Of a DNA stretch of 64,000 bases, positions 53,621 to 61,612 are shown one piece after another. Numbering within the stretch: position 1 is the stretch's first letter; every line of letters starts with the position of its first letter. The translations under genes and the position numbers were made by a program. The stretch is from Idiomarina seosinensis (GTDB lineage: Bacteria; Pseudomonadota; Gammaproteobacteria; Enterobacterales; Alteromonadaceae), in the NCBI RefSeq assembly GCF_003987275.1, contig NZ_PIQF01000001.1, forward strand, positions 62,001 to 126,000, given 5' to 3'. A model generated the notes under the pieces. It ran no database searches and was not told where the DNA came from. It saw nothing but the letters and a program-made list of their open reading frames with translations.

Positions 53621-55167
53621 TAGCCCAATTGCTGCTGGTGGCATTACCTCTGCTGCTGGTAATGCCATCATTATTCCAATTTTCCGGAGGCTCAATACAG
53701 CCCTGGCTTGAGCCGTTGTTCAGCAGTTTACTGCTAACGATTACCACCACCTTGCTGGCCGCTTACCTGGCGCTGCAGGCGGCACAATACTCGCTAGTCC
53801 GGTTTTCTCGACTCACCGCGATATTGTCATTGCCACACGTGGCGTTTGCTGTTGGCTTAATGTTTTTACTCAGCCCCAGCGGCTATTTAGTGCGGATTAT
53901 CGAGGCAGTTACCGGCTGGCTTCCGAGCCCGCCGGTTGGCTGGCCACTGCCGGAAAAGTCGATGGTAACTTTGACGCTGGTGCTGGTGGCTAAAGAAGTG
54001 CCTTTTCTCCTGTTGATGATAGCGGCTCAGTTACGACAGTTGCCTTATCAACGGTGGTTATTGCAAGCACAAAGTCTTGGCTGGTCCCGCAGCCGAAGCT
54101 GGTGGTTGATTGTGGTGCCGGCGCTATTACCGCGGCTAAAATTTCCACTGGCTGCAATCGCCATATACACCGTATCGGTGGTTGATATTCCACTGCTGGT
54201 CGGTCCGAATACTCCCGGCGTACTGGCGATGGTGATTTTTGAGCAGCAATATCAGTTCAACCAGGCTGGCTCGATAATGGTCGGTGTTGGTTTGTTGATC
54301 GCAGCTGGTGTGTTGCTGCTGGCCTTTAATGCTGCATCAATCCGGATGTTTCTGCGGTTTAGTCAGCGTCAACGGAGGGTTAAGACTAAATCGCCACGTT
54401 TTGGTTGGACCGCTGGCATTTCTGTCCGCTCAGTTCTGGTCGTTGTTTCCTGGCTAGTGCTAGCTCTGCTGCTGTTGCATAGCATTGCCGGTGGTTGGTT
54501 TTATCCGGACTTAGTTCCGAATAACTGGCAGTGGCAACGATGGGTAAAAGAATGGCCCTATATTCAACCCTTGTTGTGGACCAGCTTCTGGCTGGCGGTG
54601 GTCAGTGCGTTGCTGGGGCTGATCGCCGCAGTGGCTGTTTTAGAGTGGCAGCGACAACGGCAACAGCGGCAACTTAAAGTCTGGCCATTGTTAATGCTGT
54701 TAATTCCGCAGCTAGTGTTAGTGCTGGGCTGGCAACAGAGCTTCGGACAGGGCTCTCAGGGTCCTGCTTTAGTCTGGTCGCACACGGTATTTTGTTTTCC
54801 CTATGCGTACTTAGTTTTGCATGGAGCCTGGGTTAACTATGATGAACGTTGGTTATATCAAGCGCAAAGTTTAGGGTACAGTTACTGGCAGAGTTGGTGG
54901 CGAATTTTGCTACCCATGCTAAAAGCCCCGTTATTAATGGCGTTTGCCGTCGCATTTTCGGTAAGTATCGCACAATACTTACCCACCCAATGGCTCGCCG
55001 GTGGCACGTTGCCCACCTTAACGACTGAGACGGTAAGCATTGCCGCCGGCGGCGACTGGCGATTGGCCTCGGTGTATGCGCTAATGCAGGCAGCGTTACC
55101 TATGTTGGTATTGTTAGGGCTGATATTCTTTGTTGACGATATAAGGCTAACCGATGCTGCAGATTAA
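53599..55167 (+). CDS. ynjC: ABC importer permease, two fused halves, YnjC-like
   Basis: 522 aa starting at a GTG inside the end of ynjB (GGAG just upstream), an overlap of 22 bases. About twelve membrane helices form two similar halves, each with its own EAA-type loop: QAQSLGWSRSRSWWLIVVP in the first and QAQSLGYSYWQSWWRILLP in the second. This double-permease layout is that of E. coli YnjC (511 aa) and of ThiP and FbpB. The gene ends inside the start of ynjD, so the three transport genes are tightly coupled. Confidence 0.92.
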   Translation: MVRAFSVIAQLLLVALPLLLVMPSLFQFSGGSIQPWLEPLFSSLLLTITTTLLAAYLALQAAQYSLVRFSRLTAILSLPHVAFAVGLMFLLSPSGYLVRIIEAVTGWLPSPPVGWPLPEKSMVTLTLVLVAKEVPFLLLMIAAQLRQLPYQRWLLQAQSLGWSRSRSWWLIVVPALLPRLKFPLAAIAIYTVSVVDIPLLVGPNTPGVLAMVIFEQQYQFNQAGSIMVGVGLLIAAGVLLLAFNAASIRMFLRFSQRQRRVKTKSPRFGWTAGISVRSVLVVVSWLVLALLLLHSIAGGWFYPDLVPNNWQWQRWVKEWPYIQPLLWTSFWLAVVSALLGLIAAVAVLEWQRQRQQRQLKVWPLLMLLIPQLVLVLGWQQSFGQGSQGPALVWSHTVFCFPYAYLVLHGAWVNYDERWLYQAQSLGYSYWQSWWRILLPMLKAPLLMAFAVAFSVSIAQYLPTQWLAGGTLPTLTTETVSIAAGGDWRLASVYALMQAALPMLVLLGLIFFVDDIRLTDAAD

Positions 55168-55795
55168 TGACTTAACAATATTTAAAAGCGGTCAGCAATT
55201 ATTAGAGCTTGGTCAGTTAGCGGTCGGCCCCGGTGAAATTGCGACGGTAATGGGTCCTAGCGGTAGTGGTAAGAGTACGCTGTTGCGCTGGATGCTGGGC
55301 GAGCCGTTAGCGGATTTTAGCTGTAGTGGTGAGTTGTGGCTGGATCAACAACGCATTGATGGGTTACCGATTCATCGCAGACAGTTAGGTTTGATGTATC
55401 AAAAGGGTGACTTATTTCCGCACATGTCGGTGGCCGAAAATTTACAGTTTGCGCTGCCACGCTCATTATCCAGGCAGCAAGCTAACATTAAGGTAGCGGA
55501 AGCACTTGAACATGTTGGTTTATCCGATAAGTTAAGCGCAATGCCCGATCAGCTCAGTGGCGGCGAACAATCCCGAATTGCATTGCTACGCTCACTACTG
55601 GCCGAACCGAAAGCCATTTTATTGGACGAACCCTTTTCTGCACTGGATACCGAGCTGCGGCAGTCGATACGTAGCTGGACCTTTGCACAGCTTGCCCAGC
55701 GGCAGATACCGGCGGTGTTAGTCACCCACGATCCGGAAGATATCTGTAGTGACGGGCCGGTAGTAACCCTGGGAGGAAAAAAGCGTAATGATTGA
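55154..55795 (+). CDS. ynjD: ABC importer ATPase, YnjD-like
   Basis: 213 aa. Walker A is GPSGSGKST, the Q-loop lies near YQKGDLFPHMSVAENL, the signature is LSGGEQSRIALLRSLL and Walker B is AILLDEPFSALD, followed by the switch histidine in VTHDPED. It overlaps ynjC by 14 bases and ynjF by 8 bases. It lacks a regulatory C-terminal domain, like E. coli YnjD (217 aa). It powers import of whatever YnjB binds. Confidence 0.95.
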   Translation: MLQINDLTIFKSGQQLLELGQLAVGPGEIATVMGPSGSGKSTLLRWMLGEPLADFSCSGELWLDQQRIDGLPIHRRQLGLMYQKGDLFPHMSVAENLQFALPRSLSRQQANIKVAEALEHVGLSDKLSAMPDQLSGGEQSRIALLRSLLAEPKAILLDEPFSALDTELRQSIRSWTFAQLAQRQIPAVLVTHDPEDICSDGPVVTLGGKKRND

Positions 55796-56393
55796 CCCGC
55801 TCGTAACACCGATAACACGCAAAATATTGGAGCCGATGGCCGGCGAGCTGGTTAAGCGGCGGGTGTCTGCTGATCAGGTGACGGTTTTTGGTTTCTTTCT
55901 GGGTTTATTAGCGATACCGGCACTGGCAATGGAGTGGTACGGTTTAGCGCTACTATTTATTCTAGTCAACCGCATTAGCGACGGACTGGACGGTGCCGTG
56001 GCCCGGCAAACGAAAATGACCGATGCCGGTGGCTATCTGGATATTGTGCTGGACTTTATTTTTTACAGCGCCGTGGTATTTGGCTTCCTGCTGGCCAACC
56101 CGGAGCAAAATGCGATTGCCGCCGGTGTACTGCTGGTCACCTTTATGGGCACGGGCTCAACATTTCTGGCCTTCGCCAGTATTGCCGCTAAACGCGGCAT
56201 TGATAATCTCAATTATCCAAATAAGTCGTTGCATTATATGGGTGGCCTAACCGAGGGTTTTGAGACAATATTGGCCTTTGTCTTGTTCTGTATTTGGCCT
56301 CAACACTTCCCGGTTCTTGCCTATATTTTTGCCGTTGCTTGTTGGATAACGGCAATAACCCGGCTCTGGAGCGGTTACAAAACGCTCCGGTAA
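55788..56393 (+). CDS. ynjF: CDP-alcohol phosphatidyltransferase, YnjF-like
   Basis: 201 aa with GGAGG before the ATG, which overlaps ynjD. The family signature is complete: SDGLDGAVARQTKMTDAGGY followed by LDIVLDF, matching DG-x2-AR-x8-G-x3-D-x3-D. Several membrane helices surround it. Enzymes of this family transfer a phosphatidyl group from CDP-diacylglycerol to an alcohol. E. coli ynjF likewise closes the ynj operon. The sulfurtransferase gene ynjE, which lies between ynjD and ynjF in E. coli, is absent here. The long palindrome downstream probably terminates the operon. Confidence 0.92.
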   Translation: MIDPLVTPITRKILEPMAGELVKRRVSADQVTVFGFFLGLLAIPALAMEWYGLALLFILVNRISDGLDGAVARQTKMTDAGGYLDIVLDFIFYSAVVFGFLLANPEQNAIAAGVLLVTFMGTGSTFLAFASIAAKRGIDNLNYPNKSLHYMGGLTEGFETILAFVLFCIWPQHFPVLAYIFAVACWITAITRLWSGYKTLR

Positions 56394-56398
56394 AATAA

Positions 56399-56560
56399 TA
56401 AAAGCCTGGGTAACAGCCGTGCGGGAGAATAGGAGTAGCGCCGCCAGAGGGTGTCGAAGGCCATGGATGGCCTGAGTCAAGCGCTCATGGATGAGCTTGC
56501 AGCGTCCCTCTGGCGGCGCTGCTCCTGTTTTCCCAAAGCTCGGCTTTTACCCAGGCTTTT
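56399..56560. repeat. Structured palindromic element, about 160 bp (copy 3)
   Basis: The outermost arms AAAGCCTGGGT and ACCCAGGCTTT are complementary and run into T residues on the plus strand. A perfect 15-bp stem (AGCGCCGCCAGAGGG at 56437-56451 with 56506-56520) closes a 54-nt core that shares 33 identical bases with the element at 31.5 kb. The core holds GGCCATGGATGGCC and CTCATGGATGAG hairpins. It may terminate the ynj operon. Confidence 0.85.
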
Positions 56561-56577
56561 TAACGAGGAGCGTTCTT

Positions 56578-57378
56578 TTGGAAGCGATTTTTTCGGAAAC
56601 AACAATCAGGTTATCGATCTTTCTGGGCGTACTGGCGTTGATGATCGGTTGGGAATATTACAAACCCAAACGTAAACCGCGTTACAGCCGTAAACAGCGC
56701 TGGCCGGCGAATCTTGGGATTGTTGCTATTGATACAGTTGCGGTAAGGCTACTTGTACCAGCGGGCCTGATTGGTGCTGCATTTTACGCTGAACAGGCGG
56801 GGTGGGGACTTTTTAATAATTTAGATGTTCCCAGTTGGGCTGCTGTAGTAGTTAGCATTATTGGCTTAGATATTGCGATCTACTGGCAACACCGGGCCTT
56901 TCACCGGTTTCCGGTGCTGTGGCGGTTACATCGCGTACATCATGCCGATCCCGACTTTGATGTCACCACTGGTCTGCGTTTCCATCCGTTTGAAATTCTA
57001 TTAAGCTTAGGCATAAAGGCGGGAGCTGTCGTTTTGTTGGGAGCTCCGGTATTGGCGGTGATTATCTTTGAGGTAATTCTAAACGCTTGTTCGTTGTTTA
57101 ATCACGGCAATGTGGCGTTGCCGCCAAAGGCCGAACGTTGGGTACGGAAAATACTGATCACTCAGGAGCTGCATCGGATACATCACAGTTCGCTCAAGCA
57201 CGAAACTAACAGTAATTATGGCTTTAGCGTAAGCTGGTGGGATCATTTATTTAACAGTTTTACCGCAAAGCCTAAAGCTGGCTCTGATAATGTCGATATC
57301 GGGCTAACTGAATATCGGGAAGCGAAGTTAACGACCCGCTTGTGGGGATTGCTAAAAATTCCTTTTTCTAACCGTTAA
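56578..57378 (+). CDS. Sterol desaturase/fatty acid hydroxylase family membrane protein
   Basis: 266 aa from TTG 56578, chosen because GAGGAG lies seven bases upstream. A longer in-frame start at 56491 would lie inside the palindromic element and encode unrelated sequence. Three diiron histidine clusters are visible: HRAFH, HRVHH and HRIHH, with a further NHGN. Several membrane helices surround them. The family hydroxylates or desaturates lipids with a non-haem diiron centre. Its substrate is unknown. It precedes the RsbQ-like hydrolase by 36 bases that include a small hairpin. Confidence 0.88.
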   Translation: MEAIFSETTIRLSIFLGVLALMIGWEYYKPKRKPRYSRKQRWPANLGIVAIDTVAVRLLVPAGLIGAAFYAEQAGWGLFNNLDVPSWAAVVVSIIGLDIAIYWQHRAFHRFPVLWRLHRVHHADPDFDVTTGLRFHPFEILLSLGIKAGAVVLLGAPVLAVIIFEVILNACSLFNHGNVALPPKAERWVRKILITQELHRIHHSSLKHETNSNYGFSVSWWDHLFNSFTAKPKAGSDNVDIGLTEYREAKLTTRLWGLLKIPFSNR

Positions 57379-57401
57379 GTCGAGGTCTTAGGCCGACTTA
57401 A
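57375..57401 (+). terminator. Hairpin between the desaturase-family and hydrolase genes
   Basis: TTAAGTCG and CGACTTAA form an 8-bp stem around an 11-base loop. No T-tract follows, so attenuation or mRNA processing is as likely as termination. The left arm overlaps the desaturase stop codon. Confidence 0.45.
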
Positions 57402-57414
57402 GAAAGGCGCTGCA

Positions 57415-58248
57415 ATGGACAAGAGTACCGTATTACTGCGTAATAATGTCACCATCAAGGGTAGCGGTGAGGTCACTTTGTTGCTGGCGCATGGGTTTGG
57501 TTGCGACCAGACGATTTGGGACCGCCTTACGCCAGATTTTTACAGTTCCTGTACCGTTGTGACTTTTGATTACGTGGGCAGTGGTGAGTCTGATCTTAAT
57601 CATTATACCGAAGAGCGTTATCAAGATCTTAATGGTTATGCAGACGATCTAGTGGACGTCATTACTGCGCTTGATTTACATAATATTGTTTTGGTGGCGC
57701 ACTCGGTGAGTGGCAGTATTGCAACCCTGGCCTTTCCTGAAATTAAGTCGCGCTTGTTGCATATTGTCATGTTAAATCCGTCGCCACGATATATTCATGA
57801 TGAGCCCAGTTATAAAAGTGGTTTTAGCCGCTCCGATGTCGACCAATTAATGGTAATGATGGAACAAAATTTTTACGGTTGGGCACAGGGTATGGCACCG
57901 CAGGTAATGGATAATCCTGAACACCCAGAGTTGAGTAGCGAACTAGAGCAGCATTTTCGTGCGGGTGAAAGCCGTATTGTTCGGGCCTTTGCACGCGCGA
58001 CATTTTACTCGGATGTTCGCAGTAAGCTGGAAAAGGTGGCTTGTCCGGTGACCATTTTACAGGCGGACAAGGATATTGTGGTGCCGCAAATGGTGGCCGA
58101 ATATGTCACCCAGCAGTTGCCTGATGCGCGCTTAAAAATAATTAATGCGCGCGGTCATTATCCGCATGTTAGTGCCCCCGACGTTGTAAGCCAGGAAATC
58201 ACAAAAGTTGTTAAGGAGCAGTATCGAGAACAACAGGTCAGAGGGTGA
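57415..58248 (+). CDS. Alpha/beta hydrolase of the RsbQ/KAI2/D14 type
   Basis: 277 aa, cytoplasmic. The nucleophile lies in VAHSVSGSIA (Ser97), the acid in ADKDIVVPQMVAEY (Asp220) and the histidine in ARGHYPHVSAPDVV (His248). The oxyanion region is LLAHGFGCDQTIWD. The spacing and the GHxPHxSAP block are those of RsbQ of Bacillus and its plant relatives KAI2 and D14 (Ser95-97, Asp217-218, His246-247). RsbQ is needed to activate a PAS-domain phosphatase, RsbP. Here the gene overlaps by four bases a PAS-domain histidine kinase, so a comparable hydrolase-to-PAS signalling link is likely. Confidence 0.9.
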   Translation: MDKSTVLLRNNVTIKGSGEVTLLLAHGFGCDQTIWDRLTPDFYSSCTVVTFDYVGSGESDLNHYTEERYQDLNGYADDLVDVITALDLHNIVLVAHSVSGSIATLAFPEIKSRLLHIVMLNPSPRYIHDEPSYKSGFSRSDVDQLMVMMEQNFYGWAQGMAPQVMDNPEHPELSSELEQHFRAGESRIVRAFARATFYSDVRSKLEKVACPVTILQADKDIVVPQMVAEYVTQQLPDARLKIINARGHYPHVSAPDVVSQEITKVVKEQYREQQVRG

Positions 58249-59504
58249 TGAATAACAAGGATGAACAATGGATAAGCTGGCCGGTGATGGCCATCGAGTT
58301 GGATCTGGACGGCCGTGTCATTACATGGATTAGCGCTGCTTTTGCAGAGCACTTTAGAAGAACACCGGAGCAATTAATCGGCTCGTCCCTCGATCAATTA
58401 CTCACCATGGCCTCCCGGTTGTATTTTTTGTCGGCTCTGGATGCGCCTTTGCGACAGGGCAAACACTGTGAACAACACACGCTTTATCTTAACGGGCCCA
58501 AGGGGGAACTACCTTACCTTACTAATGCCCGGCCTTATTATGCTACTGGAGCACGGTTGGTATTTATGGCTGCCGACCAACACCTAATGCTGCAGCAACA
58601 GCTTATCCAGGAGCGTGATTATACCGAGACTATCAACCGCGAGTTAAAACAACGCCAACAGCAGTTGATTACTCAGCGCGAGCAACAAAAAGCGGCACTG
58701 GATAAACTGGAAGATGTGAACCATGAAATGCTGCAAACTGAGAAACTTGCCGCTATCGGGCAGCTGGCAGCGGGTATTGCGCACGAAATTAACAACCCTG
58801 TGGGCTACATTCAGTCCAATTTAAATACCTTAGGTTATTATACCGATAAGCTGTTGGCACTAGTTGATGGGTGCAAAGATGAAAACCTGGCCAAGCAGCT
58901 GCGGCAGCAGGATTACGATTATCTGAAAACTGATATGACTGAGTTATTGCAGGAAAGTAATGAGGGAATTCAGCATATTACCAATATCACCTCGGCGTTA
59001 ACTCAGTTTACCCGTCGTTCGGGGTTTGCTGAAGAGTGCGATTTGCAACAGCAAATTAATACTACACTACGGGTATTGCAAAATGAGTTTAAGCAGAAGG
59101 CACGCATTCAACGCAAATATTGTGATAAGCCTTGCTGGGTCGTTTTTGATCCGGCGCAGCTTAATCAGGTGCTGATGAACGTGTTGATGAACGCAGTACA
59201 GGCCATGAAGAATTTCGGCGATATAGTGATAGAGACTGAGACCGACGGTGAGTTGGCCACAATTACAATAACCGACAGTGGGACTGGCATGTCTGAGGAG
59301 ACTGCACGACGTTCAACAGAACCATTTTTTACCACCAAGCCGGAAGGTGAGGGTACCGGCCTTGGGCTTTCATTAGTTTACAATATTGTTCGTCGTCACA
59401 ATGGTACATTGAAGATTATTAGTGAGATCGGCAAAGGAACTTCGGTAATCGTTTCTGTACCACTTGCCCAACGACATCCGTCTAATAAAAGTATAACCGC
59501 GTAA
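58245..59504 (+). CDS. PAS-domain sensor histidine kinase, soluble
   Basis: 419 aa. It starts with ATGA overlapping the hydrolase stop. Residues 10-115 form a PAS-like domain (WPVMAIELDLDGRVITWISA, then PEQLIGSSLDQLLT). A coiled coil follows (about 118-170), then a HisKA domain with LAAIGQLAAGIAHEINNPVG (His180) and an HATPase domain (N-box NVLMNAVQAM, G1 DSGTGMS, G2 GEGTGLGLSLV). There is no membrane segment, so it senses a cytoplasmic signal. Its likely phospho-acceptor is the receiver domain at the C-terminus of the GGDEF-EAL protein encoded next. Confidence 0.92.
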   Translation: MMNNKDEQWISWPVMAIELDLDGRVITWISAAFAEHFRRTPEQLIGSSLDQLLTMASRLYFLSALDAPLRQGKHCEQHTLYLNGPKGELPYLTNARPYYATGARLVFMAADQHLMLQQQLIQERDYTETINRELKQRQQQLITQREQQKAALDKLEDVNHEMLQTEKLAAIGQLAAGIAHEINNPVGYIQSNLNTLGYYTDKLLALVDGCKDENLAKQLRQQDYDYLKTDMTELLQESNEGIQHITNITSALTQFTRRSGFAEECDLQQQINTTLRVLQNEFKQKARIQRKYCDKPCWVVFDPAQLNQVLMNVLMNAVQAMKNFGDIVIETETDGELATITITDSGTGMSEETARRSTEPFFTTKPEGEGTGLGLSLVYNIVRRHNGTLKIISEIGKGTSVIVSVPLAQRHPSNKSITA

Positions 59505-59515
59505 GGTGAACAGAA

Positions 59516-59800
59516 ATGACATCGGGTAGTTTGCTATTGCAGTTGCTGGGAGATATGCCGACACCAGCATTATTAACGACTTTAAAGCGTAAGGTGCTGT
59601 ATGCCAACTCGGCAGCAGAAACTCTGTTGAAGCAGTCAGACAGCGAGCTTCGTGACCGCACACTTCCCCTTAGCTTTAATAATCAAGACTCTTTTAACAG
59701 TGTAGCGCTGCTGGATATTGCAGACGGTAGTCAGTGTCCGGTGCGGTATTTTAGTGTGCCTACCTTTTGGCACGATCAGCAAGTGCGGTTAGTGCATTAG
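59516..59800 (+). CDS. PAS fragment, 5' part of a frameshifted PAS-GGDEF-EAL-REC gene
   Basis: 94 aa, starting 11 bases after the histidine kinase, with AAGGTGAACAG upstream. The sequence (DMPTPALLTTLKRKVLYANSAA in part) is a PAS domain that stops abruptly at TAG 59800 after HDQQVRLVH. The continuation ALEDVSDQHELQEKVSFLANYD, which would normally link PAS to GGDEF, is present in the -1 frame. One missing base near 59790 explains this. It is therefore probably the broken first part of the next gene, either by true mutation or by sequence error. Whether the PAS fragment is stable alone is unknown. Confidence 0.7.
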   Translation: MTSGSLLLQLLGDMPTPALLTTLKRKVLYANSAAETLLKQSDSELRDRTLPLSFNNQDSFNSVALLDIADGSQCPVRYFSVPTFWHDQQVRLVH

Positions 59801-61515
59801 AAGATGTATCCGATCAACATGAATTGCAGGAAAAAGTTAGTTTTTTAGCTAACTATGATGCGTTAACCGGCTTGCCTAATAGAGAGTTGCTTAAAGACCG
59901 AATGAAGCAGGCATTTTCTTTCGGTGAGCGGCGAGGCTCTTTATTAGCCGTGGTATTTATTGATCTGGATAGTTTTAAACCGATTAACGATAGTCTGGGC
60001 CACGAAATGGGCGATAGTCTATTGCAGGCCGCTGCTGAACGGTTAAAACAGTCCATTCGTCCGGGAGATACATTGGCACGCTTAAGTGGCGATGAGTTCG
60101 TGGCTTTGTTACCAGATCTGGCTCACTACAGCGATGCTGCCTTAGTTACCGAGCGGATGTTGGGCGCGATGTCTAAGCCGTTTGAAATTGGCAACAATGA
60201 ATTGCATATCTCAGCGAGTGCTGGCATTGCAACAACCGACATATTCGATCAAGAGCCTTTGCTATTAGTTCGGCAGGCGGATATGGCCATGTACGAAGCG
60301 AAAAAGTTAGGACGTAATAATTATCAGTGGTTTGATAATTCGTTAGATGCTGAGATTTTAAAGGCACTAAAAATTCGTAACGCATTGCAGTCTGGTATCG
60401 ATAATAAGCAATTTGAACTGCACTACCAGCCGGTATTTAACTTGCACAATAACGAATTAATTGGTTGTGAAGCGCTGGTGCGCTGGAATCATCCCTCAAT
60501 GGGACTGGTTTCGCCGGTAGATTTTATTTCTGTGGCAGAGAACACAGGGCAGATTGTGCCACTGAGCCGTTGGATACTTCACCGGGCCTGTAAGGACTTT
60601 AAAAAGGTTAAGGATTTAATGGCGTCGGAAGCGGTTATATCGGTGAATATTTCTGCCATTCACTTGTTGCGCACCGAGTTTGTTACGGATATTTCAAATG
60701 CTCTGGCAGCAGCAGGTCTGGAAGCACGCTATCTGCAACTTGAAATGACCGAAACAGTAATGGTGGACCATCCCGAACTGGCTATTGAAAAACTAACAGA
60801 ATTAAAAGCCATGGGTGTTCGCATTGCGCTGGACGATTTTGGTACTGGTTATTCCAGTCTGAGCTATTTGAAATCGTTGCCGGTTGACGTCGTCAAAGTG
60901 GATCGTAGTTTTATTAATGAATTGGTAAACCATCGGCATGATGCGGCGATTACCGAAGCCATTATTTCGATGGCGCATCATTTACGGTTAAAAGTGATAG
61001 CCGAAGGTGTCGAGACTAGCGCCCAGCGAGACTATTTGCGCCGCTGTGGATGTGATGCAATGCAGGGTTTCTTGTTGGCCAGGCCAATGTCAAAGATTAC
61101 GTTGACTGAGTTTTTAGAGAGTTATAAAGCAACTATTGAACAGGATGATAAAGAACTGACGCCAAGGATTCTGGTTGTTGATGACGAAGATAACGTCAGA
61201 AAGTCTTTACGTCGCCTGTTGGTGCGTGATGGGTATCAAGTACTAACTGCTAATGGGGCGCAAGAGGGCTTTGATATTTTGGCCCAAAACCGCATTAATG
61301 TAGTGATATCTGACCACCGTATGCCGAATATGACCGGCGTTGATTTTATGACACATACGCGCTCAATGTATCCCGATACGGCCAGAATTGTGCTTACCGC
61401 TTATCAGGACGAGGAAGCGTTATCAAAAGCGGTTAACGAAGGCGAAGTGTTTCGCTTTTTAACCAAACCCTGGGACGATGAAAAACTAAGACAAGTGGTG
61501 CGCGAAGCTATTTAA
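59767..61515 (+). CDS. GGDEF-EAL-receiver protein, 3' part of a frameshifted gene
   Basis: The frame opens after a stop at 59752 and has only a TTG at 59767 as start, with no ribosome-binding site, so it is probably the second part of one PAS-GGDEF-EAL-REC gene starting at 59516 (about 667 aa if repaired). The GGDEF domain has FLANYDALTGLPNR and an SGDEF signature (RLSGDEFVALL). The EAL domain has CEALVRWNHP, NISAIHLL, LDDFGTGYSSL and KVDRSFI, and looks catalytically complete. The last 115 residues are a receiver domain (VVDDEDNVRKS, phospho-acceptor in VVISDHRMPNMTG, and TKPWDDE). It makes or breaks cyclic di-GMP, probably under control of the upstream kinase. Confidence 0.85.
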   Translation: MARSASAVSALEDVSDQHELQEKVSFLANYDALTGLPNRELLKDRMKQAFSFGERRGSLLAVVFIDLDSFKPINDSLGHEMGDSLLQAAAERLKQSIRPGDTLARLSGDEFVALLPDLAHYSDAALVTERMLGAMSKPFEIGNNELHISASAGIATTDIFDQEPLLLVRQADMAMYEAKKLGRNNYQWFDNSLDAEILKALKIRNALQSGIDNKQFELHYQPVFNLHNNELIGCEALVRWNHPSMGLVSPVDFISVAENTGQIVPLSRWILHRACKDFKKVKDLMASEAVISVNISAIHLLRTEFVTDISNALAAAGLEARYLQLEMTETVMVDHPELAIEKLTELKAMGVRIALDDFGTGYSSLSYLKSLPVDVVKVDRSFINELVNHRHDAAITEAIISMAHHLRLKVIAEGVETSAQRDYLRRCGCDAMQGFLLARPMSKITLTEFLESYKATIEQDDKELTPRILVVDDEDNVRKSLRRLLVRDGYQVLTANGAQEGFDILAQNRINVVISDHRMPNMTGVDFMTHTRSMYPDTARIVLTAYQDEEALSKAVNEGEVFRFLTKPWDDEKLRQVVREAI

Positions 61516-61538
61516 GGCTGCGCGAAATATAAGCCTGG

Positions 61539-61612
61539 CGTTCCCGGCAGGAGTCGAACCTGCGACCTGCCGCTTAGGAGGCGGCTGCTCTATCCTGCTG
61601 AGCTACGGGAAC
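61539..61612 (-). tRNA. tRNA-Arg (anticodon CCT)
   Basis: Read on the minus strand, the acceptor stem GTTCCCG pairs with CGGGAAC. The D arm is GCTCAGCAGGATAGAGC, the anticodon stem-loop is GCCGC-CTCCTAA-GCGGC with anticodon CCT, and the T loop contains GGTTCGACTCC. CCA is not encoded. It reads AGG codons, which are rare in the genes around it. Confidence 0.95.

Noticed and set aside
59755-59797. Programmed ribosomal frameshift linking PAS to GGDEF
   Set aside because: No X-XXY-YYZ slippery sequence or clear downstream pseudoknot is visible; a simple indel is the better explanation.
61539-61612. tRNA-Arg as an active attachment site
   Set aside because: No integrase and no second copy of the tRNA 3' end were found in the window.
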